Assembly (NCBI GenBank): GCA_047972145.1
Contig: JBKEAI010000289.1
Span: forward strand, 1 to 6,168
Reading direction: 5' to 3'
Length of the DNA stretch: 6,168 nucleotides
Source: JAMLGJ01 sp047972145
GTDB lineage: Bacteria > Actinomycetota > Acidimicrobiia > Acidimicrobiales > Microtrichaceae
The translations under genes and the position numbers were made by a program. Numbering within the stretch: the stretch's first letter is position 1; each line of letters starts with the position of its first letter. Below are positions 1-6,143 of the stretch, piece after piece. The notes beneath the pieces were generated by a model. It ran no database searches and was not told the DNA's origin. It worked only from the letters and a program-made list of their open reading frames with translations.

Positions 1-1042
1 AGCCCGAGATGTCGGCGATCACGTAGATCTCGGGCTTGGTGGGACGCGGATAGCGGAACTTGGGCTCGGCGGGCACCCCGCCGTAGCTGAGCGAGTGCCG
101 CACCGTGTTGCGGAAGTCGAGCGCTCCCTTGCGGCCGTGTCGCCGCTTGCGGGCCAGACGAACGGCCAGACGGCGCGTGAGTGGCTGGAGCGCCTTGCGC
201 AAAGAGACCATCTCCTCGCGGCTCGCGTGCATGAAGTCGATGTCCTCGGGCAGCGGCTTGCGGAGGGTCTTGGCCATCGCCTCCACCCCTCGGTCCGCCA
301 CGAGGCGGCGACGGATCTCGGCCTCCACCTCCTGTTTGAACTGCTCGATGCGGCTCTCGAACTCGTCGTGCTCGAGCCTTTCCTCGAAGGGGGTGAGCGC
401 CTCGGGTGACTGCTCCCGGGCGGCCTCCATGAGCCTCTCGAGCACCCCGTCGAGATCCAGGTTCCGCAGCGTGCGGTACAGGTAGTAGGTGCCACCGACC
501 GGGCGGCCCGGTTCCATGCCCGCGTAGCGCTTCACCGATTGGCGCGCCGCCGCGCGCATCATCGCCTGGTCGGCCTTCATGAGGGACTGGTAGAGCATCT
601 GGGCGAGCTCCTCTGGGGTGAGGTTGTCGCCCGCTCCACCCTGGCCCTGACCCTCGCCATGGCCGTCGCCCTGGCCCTCCGCGTCCATCTGGTCGAGGTC
701 ATCGAGGTCGCCCGGACGCAACTCGCCGTCCTCGCCGACCGCGTACTCGGCTCCGCGCAGAGAGAAGTAGACCTCGAACACGGTCTCGAAGGCCCGCCAG
801 TGCGCGTGGTTCTTCACCAGGGTCGCGGCGAGCGCGTACTTGAAGGTGTCGCGGTCCTCGATCGGGATCGCCTCGACCGCCGCCATCGCATCGAGGTTCT
901 CGGTGAGGCTCACCGGAAGGCCCGCCTCGCGCAACTCCACGATGAACCCGCTCAGCAGTTCGAGCAGTGCGCCCCCGGTCGCTGTCCCCGCAGCAGTGGC
1001 TGTACCGGTCGTGTCAGCGCCCGCACCGGCCGGAGGATTCAT
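1..1042 (-). CDS. CoxE-type VWA domain protein, 3' end outside the window
   Basis: The first 347 codons are visible; the C-terminal part lies beyond the left edge. The family (CoxE-like, von Willebrand factor A) works with a MoxR ATPase as adaptor in assembly or remodelling of client proteins, classically the CO dehydrogenase metal centre, though no such client is visible here. Residues 1-25 are an Ala/Gly/Thr-rich start. Residues 26-100 form a helical region with GLPVSLTENLDA (41-52), usual for CoxE proteins. Residues 121-138 are a Gly/Gln/Glu linker. Residues 200-300 are charged and probably helical. The basic stretch RLARKRRHGRKGALDFRNT (295-313), then SYGGVP and PEIYVIADISG (337-347), is the characteristic entry into the VWA fold. 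The last four residues, DISG, are the beginning of the DxSxS MIDAS metal site, so whether the site is complete cannot be seen. The ATG overlaps the ATPase stop codon (ATGA), indicating translational coupling; no clear Shine-Dalgarno precedes it. Confidence 0.88.
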   Translation of the reverse strand, partial: MNPPAGAGADTTGTATAAGTATGGALLELLSGFIVELREAGLPVSLTENLDAMAAVEAIPIEDRDTFKYALAATLVKNHAHWRAFETVFEVYFSLRGAEYAVGEDGELRPGDLDDLDQMDAEGQGDGHGEGQGQGGAGDNLTPEELAQMLYQSLMKADQAMMRAAARQSVKRYAGMEPGRPVGGTYYLYRTLRNLDLDGVLERLMEAAREQSPEALTPFEERLEHDEFESRIEQFKQEVEAEIRRRLVADRGVEAMAKTLRKPLPEDIDFMHASREEMVSLRKALQPLTRRLAVRLARKRRHGRKGALDFRNTVRHSLSYGGVPAEPKFRYPRPTKPEIYVIADISG

Positions 1043-1941
1043 GTGGAAGCCGGCTCGAACGCAGCGGAGTCCGCGGCGAGCTCCTTGCGGGCCTTCGCGA
1101 TGTCGCTCTGGTACTTGAGGAGGATGTTGACCGTGTCAGACGCGGTCTCGGCATCGATCTTGTCGATGCCGAGCAGCATCAGCGTGTTGGCCCAGTCGAG
1201 GGTCTCGGAGACCGACGGTGCCTTCTTGAGCTCGATCTGGCGGATCGAGCGCACGATACGGGCGACCTGGTCGGCCAGCGAGTCGGTGATCCCCGGGACC
1301 TTGGTGAGCACGATCTCCTTCTCGCGGTCCATGTCGGGATAGTCGACGTGCAGGTACAGGCAACGACGCTTCAGAGCCTCGGAGAGCTCACGGGTGTTGT
1401 TGGAGGTGAGGAACACCAGCGGGATCTGCTTGGCCTCGATCGTGCCCAGCTCGGGGATCGAGACCTGGTAGTCCGAGAGGATCTCGAGCAGGAGCGCCTC
1501 GGTCTCGACCTCCACGCGGTCAACCTCGTCGATGAGCAGCACCACCGGGTCGTCGGCCGTGATCGCCTCCAGGAGTGGACGGGTGAGCAGGAACTCGTCG
1601 GAGAAGATGTCATCGGAGATGTCGGCCCAGGAGGTGTCGTCGCTGTCGGAGCGCGTCGCCTGGATGCGCAGGAGCTGCTTCTTGTAGTTCCATTCGTACA
1701 GCGCCTTGGACTCGTCGAGCCCCTCGTAGCACTGGAGGCGGATCAGGCGCGCGCCGAGGATCTCAGCGGTCGACTTGGCGAGCTGGGTCTTGCCGGTGCC
1801 GGCTGGGCCTTCGACGAGGATCGGCTTGCCGAGACGGTCCGCGAGGTAGATGATCCCGGCGATCCCCTCATCTGAGAGGTAGTCGACCGCCCGTAGCTGT
1901 TCGCGGACTGAATCGACTGTGGAGAAGCGGGGGTCGGTCAT
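1039..1941 (-). CDS. MoxR/CoxD-type AAA+ ATPase
   Basis: This 300-residue cytoplasmic ATPase has the usual length of compact MoxR/CoxD proteins. Walker A is GPAGTGKT (45-52). Walker B is VVLLIDEVDR (133-142) with D138 and E139. Sensor 1 is in LTSNNTRELSEAL (179-190) and is followed by KRRC (191-194), which holds the arginine-finger candidates. The segment RRCLYLHVDYPDMDREKEIV (192-211) is typical of the CoxD branch. PSVSETLDW (242-250) is the family's sensor-2-region motif. Family knowledge: MoxR ATPases form hexamers and act as chaperones with a VWA partner, which is exactly the next gene, joined by a 4-base overlap. The ATG at 1941 is preferred because a TAACCT box sits six bases upstream. 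The gene is predicted to be leaderless and controlled through the palindrome at 1962-1979. The client is unknown, and nothing nearby encodes a CO dehydrogenase, so the name CoxD should not be read as function. Confidence 0.93.
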   Translation of the reverse strand: MTDPRFSTVDSVREQLRAVDYLSDEGIAGIIYLADRLGKPILVEGPAGTGKTQLAKSTAEILGARLIRLQCYEGLDESKALYEWNYKKQLLRIQATRSDSDDTSWADISDDIFSDEFLLTRPLLEAITADDPVVLLIDEVDRVEVETEALLLEILSDYQVSIPELGTIEAKQIPLVFLTSNNTRELSEALKRRCLYLHVDYPDMDREKEIVLTKVPGITDSLADQVARIVRSIRQIELKKAPSVSETLDWANTLMLLGIDKIDAETASDTVNILLKYQSDIAKARKELAADSAAFEPAST

Positions 1942-1947
1942 GAGCCG

Positions 1948-1953
1948 AGGTTA
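1948..1953 (-). promoter_or_regulatory. Predicted -10 box of the MoxR operon (leaderless)
   Basis: On the minus strand TAACCT is followed by six bases and then the ATG of the MoxR gene. This fits the TANNNT -10 consensus, with transcription starting at or next to the start codon. No Shine-Dalgarno lies in the gap. A TTGACC sequence inside the palindrome (1973-1978) could serve as -35, but its 19-base spacing is longer than ideal. The start point is inferred, not measured. Confidence 0.55.
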
Positions 1954-1961
1954 CCTACGCA

Positions 1962-1979
1962 CTTGACCGCACGGTCAAG
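1962..1979. promoter_or_regulatory. Perfect 18-bp palindrome, candidate operator
   Basis: CTTGACCG and CGGTCAAG form perfect 8-base inverted arms around a 2-base centre (CA). The site ends 20 bases upstream of the MoxR start codon and covers the expected -35 region, a position where a bound dimer would block RNA polymerase. The size, symmetry and GACCG-n2-CGGTC core resemble operators of TetR-family repressors; that assignment is inference. No regulator gene is visible in the window. It could instead form a short RNA hairpin, but it lies upstream of the predicted transcription start. Confidence 0.6.
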
Positions 1980-2001
1980 CGACAATCTCTCCCCTCTCCC
2001 T

Positions 2002-2052
2002 CCGAACTTGAACGACAGCGCTCGCTGAGTGGTGGGGCTCGTTCAAGTTCGG
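2002..2052. terminator. 14-bp-stem inverted repeat after proA, possible terminator
   Basis: The arms at 2002-2015 (CCGAACTTGAACGA) and 2039-2052 are perfectly complementary over 14 bases, with a 23-base loop. The loop contains a smaller inverted repeat (CAGCG/CGCTG at 2016-2020 and 2023-2027). The element begins 25 bases past the proA stop codon and lies before the MoxR promoter, where a transcription barrier would be expected. There is no T-tract on either side, so it is not a standard intrinsic terminator. It could be a T-less actinobacterial-type terminator, an mRNA 3'-end stabiliser, or a copy of a dispersed repeat. Confidence 0.5.
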
Positions 2053-2075
2053 CCGGGAGCGCTCGGCGCGTGGTG
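2017..2075. repeat. Imperfect 18-bp direct repeat, 41-bp period
   Basis: The segments 2017-2034 and 2058-2075 match at 15 of 18 bases; both begin AGCGCTCG and end GTGGTG. The first copy is in the hairpin loop; the second lies between the hairpin and the proA stop codon. The pair suggests a local duplication or a composite intergenic repeat. Its function is unknown. Confidence 0.45.
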
Positions 2076-2076
2076 T

Positions 2077-3324
2077 TCAGGAACGGATCTGGCCGGAGCC
2101 CTCCACCACGTACTTGGTGGTTGTGAGCTGGGTGAGGCCCATCGGACCACGAGCGTGCAACTTCTGAGTGGAGATCCCGATCTCGGCACCGAAGCCGAAC
2201 TCCTCACCATCGACGAAGCGTGTGCTGGCGTTGACGAGCACCGCTGCGGCGTCGACCTCGCGGGTGAAGCGGTCCGCGGCTGCGATGTCGGAGGTGACGA
2301 TCGCCTCGGAGTGGCCCGATGAGTTCGCGTTTACGTGCTCGATAGCCTCGTCGAGGTCGTCCACGATCTTGACCGCCATCTTGAGGTCGAGGAACTCCGA
2401 GGCGTAGTCGGACTCGGTCGCCTCGGCCATGGCCGGCACCAACGAGCGCGCCCTGGCATCGCCGACGAGCTCCACCTCGGGCATCTCTGCGGCAAGGGTG
2501 GGGAGCAGGTCGGCCGCCACCGAGGAGTGCACGAGCAATGATTCAGCCGCGTTGCACACCGAGGGACGATGTGTCTTGGCGTTGACGACGATGGCACGGG
2601 CCATGTCGAGGTCGGCTGATGCGTCGACGTAGACCTGACAGTTGCCGTCGCCATCGATCACGAACGGGACCGTGGCGTTGTCGAGGATCGACTGGATCAG
2701 CTTCGGTCCACCACGTGGGATCAACACATCGATCAAGCCGCGCTGGCGCATGAACTCGGTGGCCGCATCGTGGGAGACATCGTCGACGACGATCACCGAA
2801 TCGGCTGGCAGTCCAGCCTTGGCGACCGCTTCGCGCAACACCTCCGCGATCGCGAGGTTGGAGTTGATCGCGCTGCCCGATCCGCGCAGGAACGCGGCAT
2901 TGCCCGATTTCAGGCAGAGCCCAGCAGCGTCGGAGGTGACGTTCGGGCGGCTCTCATAGATGATCGCGACGACGCCGAGGGGCACCCGCACCTCGGAGAT
3001 CTTCAACCCGTTGGGCCGCACCCAACCGGAGAGCACCTCGCCCACGGGGTCAGCGAGTGCTGCGACCTGACGCAGGCCACCGGCCATAGCGGCAACCCGC
3101 TCGGGGCTGAGGCGGAGCCTGTCGACCAGTCCCGGTGCGATGCCGTTGTCCTCCGCCGCGTCGACGTCGCGTCCGTTGGCTGCCACGAGCTCCGCAGTGT
3201 TGGCCTCCAGAAGGTCAGCAGCGGTGAGAAGTGCCTCGTTTTTCGCCGCGGTGGAGGCCTTGGCGACCTCGCGTGCAGCCGCCTTCGAGCGTGCTGCGAG
3301 CTCCGGAATCGGGGTGGAAGTCAT
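2077..3324 (-). CDS. proA: Gamma-glutamyl phosphate reductase (ProA)
   Basis: The enzyme reduces L-glutamyl 5-phosphate with NADPH to glutamate 5-semialdehyde, the second step of proline biosynthesis from glutamate, in the cytoplasm. The protein is 415 residues, full length for the family, which belongs to the aldehyde dehydrogenase superfamily. Visible signatures are ESRPNVTSDAAGLCLKSGNA (124-143) in the cofactor-binding half, LIPRGGPKLIQ (201-211), the catalytic-cysteine segment KTHRPSVCNAAE (250-261) with Cys257, and NASTRFVDGEEFGFGAEIGI (365-384) with HARGPMG just after. No frameshift or missing catalytic residue is seen. The ATG at 3324 gives the expected N-terminus and has a TACCCT box six bases upstream, so the mRNA is probably leaderless. 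The glutamate kinase gene proB is not next to it within this window; the upstream neighbour is a divergent ATPase gene. An inverted repeat follows the stop codon, so proA appears to be its own transcription unit. Confidence 0.97.
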   Translation of the reverse strand: MTSTPIPELAARSKAAAREVAKASTAAKNEALLTAADLLEANTAELVAANGRDVDAAEDNGIAPGLVDRLRLSPERVAAMAGGLRQVAALADPVGEVLSGWVRPNGLKISEVRVPLGVVAIIYESRPNVTSDAAGLCLKSGNAAFLRGSGSAINSNLAIAEVLREAVAKAGLPADSVIVVDDVSHDAATEFMRQRGLIDVLIPRGGPKLIQSILDNATVPFVIDGDGNCQVYVDASADLDMARAIVVNAKTHRPSVCNAAESLLVHSSVAADLLPTLAAEMPEVELVGDARARSLVPAMAEATESDYASEFLDLKMAVKIVDDLDEAIEHVNANSSGHSEAIVTSDIAAADRFTREVDAAAVLVNASTRFVDGEEFGFGAEIGISTQKLHARGPMGLTQLTTTKYVVEGSGQIRS

Positions 3325-3330
3325 GTGTAG

Positions 3331-3336
3331 AGGGTA
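3331..3336 (-). promoter_or_regulatory. Predicted -10 box of proA (leaderless)
   Basis: TACCCT on the minus strand lies six bases before the proA ATG and matches TANNNT. No purine-rich Shine-Dalgarno is present in the gap. No convincing -35 is seen at normal spacing. It shares a 123-base divergent intergenic region with the promoter at 3435-3440. A small GCGGC/GCCGC inverted repeat (3351-3355 and 3361-3365) lies upstream and may be chance. Confidence 0.5.
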
Positions 3337-3434
3337 CCCAACATCGCTCAGCGGCCGAGTGCCGCCTCAACCCCCAAGCTCATCGGGCGAGGGACCCACC
3401 GGCGCGCCGTACCGATCCGGCACGGACCGACAAG

Positions 3435-3440
3435 TATCCT
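3435..3440 (+). promoter_or_regulatory. Predicted -10 box of the CbbX-like operon (leaderless)
   Basis: TATCCT is followed by seven bases and then the GTG start codon at 3448. This supports GTG as the true start and a leaderless transcript. No Shine-Dalgarno is visible. The octamer CGATCCGG occurs at 3413-3420 and again at 3441-3448, flanking the -10 box; it may be a regulator site or coincidence. Confidence 0.5.
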
Positions 3441-3447
3441 CGATCCG

Positions 3448-5049
3448 GTGTCCGCCAACGTGCTCGGCGCCGTGGTGGCGTCCTACATCGAGGACCTGAC
3501 CGCCGCGCTCGGCGAAGCCGCCAGTGGTGTTGAAGGTGCGGACACATCGACCTTCCGCAGTGACGTCACAAATGAGGCGTTCAACCTGTCGGTGGCGATG
3601 ATCGATGCCGATGGGCGCCACACCGACGACGAGCTCAATGCTCTCATCGACACCTTCGGGCCGCGGATGGCGGAGAGCTCAGACCTGCTCCTGGCCACCG
3701 CGGCGGATCTGCGCAAGACCTCGGTTGTCGCCGGACGACGATCCTGGGTCGAGACCGACACCGAGTTGTTCAAGGTGCTGGTTGCAGCGGATGAGGCGCA
3801 GGGCACCGACCTGGCTGAGATCTACTACCAACGCACGATGGAGGTCGCCCACGTGATCGCGTCGCTGGACGTGGTCACCTCAGCCGAGGAGCTCGAAGCC
3901 ATCACTGAGCTCCGCACACGACTGCTCGCAGGCCTGCGCAAGCGACGCAGCGACGGCCACAGCCTTGCTCCCAGAACACCACCCGCAGCCGACGCACCAC
4001 CCCCCAGCGAGGATCCACCCGAGCGTTCCATGGAAGAGCTCCTGGCCGAACTGGACGACCTGGTCGGGCTGGAGGCTGTCAAGGACCGCGTGCACTTGGT
4101 GGCGGACTTCCTGCGGGTCCAGCAGCTCCGCGAGGACCGCGGTCTTCCCGCGGTCGACACGTCACATCACCTCGTGTTCACCGGAAACCCAGGTACTGGC
4201 AAGACCACCGTTGCAAGGTTGGTGGCCCAGATCTTCCGAACCCTCGGCGTGGTGGAGCGTGGCCATCTCATCGAGGTGGATCGCGCGGGGCTCGTCGCGG
4301 GATACGTCGGTCAGACAGCACCGAAGGTCACCGCTGCGTTCGACGCGGCCGACGAGGGGATGCTCTTCATCGACGAGGCCTACACGCTCGTGCGCGGCGG
4401 CGAGAACGATTTCGGCCGCGAGGCGATCGATCAGATCGTGAAGCTGATCGAAGACCGGCGGGACCGCGTGGTTCTGGTAGCGGCCGGCTATCCGGTGGAG
4501 ATGGACGATTTCCTGTCGGCCAACCCGGGGCTGAAATCACGCCTACCGACGGTGATCGAGTTCCCCGACTATGACACCGACGAACTCGTGTCGATCGTGG
4601 AGATCATGGGCGACAAGCTGCAGTACCACCTCTCCGATGCAGCCCGCACCGCGGTGCGCGATCTGATCGGCTCGGTGCCGCGAGGAAAGGGCTTCGGCAA
4701 CGCCCGACTCGCCCGCAACATCTTCGAAGCTACGATCAACCGCCACGCCAGCCGGGTCATCACCATCGAGGACCCGGACGAATCACAGCTCAGCACCCTC
4801 GACGCGGCCGACATTCCACCAGACCCTTCGATGATCGACGAGCCACCCCGACGGCGCGAACACGGAACCCCCGATACCCCAGGAGGTGCCGAACTCTCAC
4901 CGCGAGCCGATTCCAACGGCGGTTCCGATCCCAGCGGAGCCTCCATCCTGCCAACAAGTAGCGACACAAACGGGCGTCGTGGCTCCGATCCCGGCCAGAC
5001 ACCGACGGAGAATTCCGATGGTCAAGGTACCCAACGGAGTGGTTCATGA
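3448..5049 (+). CDS. CbbX/SpoVK-type AAA+ ATPase with possible TerB-like N-terminal domain
   Basis: This 533-residue cytoplasmic protein has three parts. Residues 1-165 are mostly helical; FNLSVAMIDADGRHTDDELNAL (45-66) resembles the DG-and-acidic repeat of TerB-like (tellurite-resistance) domains, an assignment by eye only. A Pro-rich linker (174-193) follows. Residues 195-450 are an AAA+ module of the CbbX/SpoVK/EccA group: LDDLVGLEAVK at its start, Walker A GNPGTGKT (246-253), pore loop GYVGQT (285-290), Walker B MLFIDEAY (305-312), sensor 1 near VVLVAAGYP (341-349), arginine finger candidate R365 in NPGLKSR, and sensor 2 GFGNAR (415-420). Residues 455-533 are Pro/Ser/Gly/Asp-rich and probably disordered, longer than in standard CbbX. 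Relatives remodel substrates by threading them through a hexamer pore (CbbX on Rubisco, EccA in type VII secretion), but no Rubisco or ESX gene is here. The GTG start is supported by the TATCCT box. It is the first gene of an operon with ATGA coupling to the next. Its substrate is unknown. Confidence 0.92.
   Translation: MSANVLGAVVASYIEDLTAALGEAASGVEGADTSTFRSDVTNEAFNLSVAMIDADGRHTDDELNALIDTFGPRMAESSDLLLATAADLRKTSVVAGRRSWVETDTELFKVLVAADEAQGTDLAEIYYQRTMEVAHVIASLDVVTSAEELEAITELRTRLLAGLRKRRSDGHSLAPRTPPAADAPPPSEDPPERSMEELLAELDDLVGLEAVKDRVHLVADFLRVQQLREDRGLPAVDTSHHLVFTGNPGTGKTTVARLVAQIFRTLGVVERGHLIEVDRAGLVAGYVGQTAPKVTAAFDAADEGMLFIDEAYTLVRGGENDFGREAIDQIVKLIEDRRDRVVLVAAGYPVEMDDFLSANPGLKSRLPTVIEFPDYDTDELVSIVEIMGDKLQYHLSDAARTAVRDLIGSVPRGKGFGNARLARNIFEATINRHASRVITIEDPDESQLSTLDAADIPPDPSMIDEPPRRREHGTPDTPGGAELSPRADSNGGSDPSGASILPTSSDTNGRRGSDPGQTPTENSDGQGTQRSGS
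5036..5039 (+). promoter_or_regulatory. Shine-Dalgarno of the substrate-binding-like gene
   Basis: GGAG lies six bases before the ATG at 5046, inside the last codons of the upstream ATPase gene. It fixes this ATG as the start and shows that internal genes of the operon use Shine-Dalgarno initiation, unlike the first gene. Confidence 0.65.
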
Positions 5050-6143
5050 AACGCCTGCTGGCGCTCATCGGCGCGCTCGCCATGGTCGCAGCAGCGGTGC
5101 TCGTGAGGGGCATCCTCGACAACGCCGACGATCCCTCTGGTGGCGGTGATTCTCCGGGGCCCGGCGAACAGACCCTCAACCTCACGTGTGGACCTGCGCT
5201 GCTCACGGTCTGCAACGCCCTCGCGGAAGCGAACGAGCGGCTAGCCGTGACCGAGGAACCAGAAGCACTCACCACGCAAAAGCTCGCGGCCGGGGAGATC
5301 GACCTCGCCGGAAACTGGGCCTGGCTCGCTGCAGGTGACTGGCCCGCGTATGGCCAAGCCACCGGTGAGACGGTGCCAGAGCTCACTGCCAGCAGTGTGC
5401 TCGCCCGCTCACCGGCGGTGATCGTGGCCCGCTCGGATCGGCTGGCGGTCCTGGAGGGCAGCTGCGACTCGGTGGACTGGGCCTGCATCGGCGACTCGGC
5501 CGGTGAGCCCTGGAGCTCCATCGGTGGGGAGCCCGGCTGGGGACGCATCGAGGTGGGATTGCCGATACCGGACGACGGTGAGGGCATGGCGTCGGTCAAC
5601 CAGGCGGTAGTTTCGAGGATGGGCCACGCCACCTTTGCGACCAACGACTTGGATGACCCCTCCACCGCCGCTTGGTTCGATCGGATCGCCAGCGAGTCCA
5701 ACGCCAACGCTGGCTCAACCACTCCACTGGTGGAGTTCATACGTCGACCCGGGTCACTGTCAGTAGTCGGTGCGATCGAGTCTGAGGCGATCCGGGAGCT
5801 CTCCGGGTACGCTGGTGCAGAGTCGCTGACCGTGATCGCCCCCGAGCCTGCCGCCACCGCGGACGTGCGCCTGTGGACCGGTGACACCGAGCAGATGGCC
5901 GACACGCTGGCCCTGCTCGAAGGTGCTGGAATCATCGATGCTCTCGGGGCGGCGGGCTGGCGCACCCCAGCTGGTTCGACCTCGAATGACCAGGATAGCG
6001 GCGCGGTCTTCGTGCTGAGCACCGGGTCTGCCAGCATTGACACCGACATGAGATCTACCGAAGTCGAATTGCCCGAGAGCTCCGGACTACCCACGCCCGG
6101 CGTGGTGGCCGCGGTGAACGCCGAATGGGAGAGCACCGGATGA
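5046..6143 (+). CDS. Membrane-anchored extracytoplasmic substrate-binding-like protein
   Basis: The 365-residue product begins MKRLLALIGALAMVAAAVLV, two basic residues and a hydrophobic run that acts as a signal peptide or signal anchor. There is no lipobox cysteine, so it is not a typical lipoprotein. A Gly/Pro/Asp-rich spacer (26-42) leads into a domain resembling type 2 periplasmic binding proteins: a first strand with LNLTCGPALLTVCNAL (44-59), LAAGEIDLAGNWAWL (80-94), and SPAVIVARSDR (122-132). Four cysteines (48, 56, 140, 147) in CX7C and CX6C spacing suggest two disulfides outside the membrane. The last 60 or so residues are Ser/Thr/Pro-rich. A similar domain occurs fused to VWA domains in other actinobacterial proteins; that link is from memory and not tested. 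No permease or transport ATPase is visible, so a sensing or scaffolding role is as likely as uptake. The gene overlaps the genes before and after it by four bases each. The ligand is unknown. Confidence 0.8.
   Translation: MKRLLALIGALAMVAAAVLVRGILDNADDPSGGGDSPGPGEQTLNLTCGPALLTVCNALAEANERLAVTEEPEALTTQKLAAGEIDLAGNWAWLAAGDWPAYGQATGETVPELTASSVLARSPAVIVARSDRLAVLEGSCDSVDWACIGDSAGEPWSSIGGEPGWGRIEVGLPIPDDGEGMASVNQAVVSRMGHATFATNDLDDPSTAAWFDRIASESNANAGSTTPLVEFIRRPGSLSVVGAIESEAIRELSGYAGAESLTVIAPEPAATADVRLWTGDTEQMADTLALLEGAGIIDALGAAGWRTPAGSTSNDQDSGAVFVLSTGSASIDTDMRSTEVELPESSGLPTPGVVAAVNAEWESTG
6127..6131 (+). promoter_or_regulatory. Shine-Dalgarno of the third operon gene
   Basis: GGGAG lies eight bases before the ATG at 6140, within the end of the preceding gene. 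It supports the reading that a new coding region starts there. Confidence 0.6.

Noticed and set aside
1..14. A truncated or broken VWA gene
   Set aside because: The gene is cut only by the window edge. The frame is open throughout and ends mid-codon at base 1.
539..1875. Two long plus-strand open frames (539-1342 and 967-1875) across the MoxR and VWA genes
   Set aside because: They are antisense shadows common in GC-rich DNA. The minus-strand proteins show complete, ordered family motifs; the plus-strand frames show none.
2770..3330. A 186-codon plus-strand open frame opposite the start of proA
   Set aside because: proA is unmistakable on the other strand, and this frame has no recognisable motif or start signals.
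3493..3660. An EF-hand calcium site at DADGRHTDDEL in the ATPase N-terminal region
   Set aside because: The spacing of acidic residues does not fit the DxDxDG EF-hand loop; a TerB-like helix start explains it better.
3448..5049. Naming the ATPase CbbX (Rubisco activase) or EccA (type VII secretion)
   Set aside because: The AAA+ core is shared by the whole group, and no Rubisco, Calvin-cycle or ESX gene is present. The N-terminal domain and tail also differ from standard CbbX.
4790..6136. A 448-codon open frame on the minus strand opposite the substrate-binding-like gene
   Set aside because: Its translation is a Ser/Ala/Pro-rich string without domains. The plus-strand gene has a signal sequence, cysteine pairs, a Shine-Dalgarno and ATGA overlaps at both ends.
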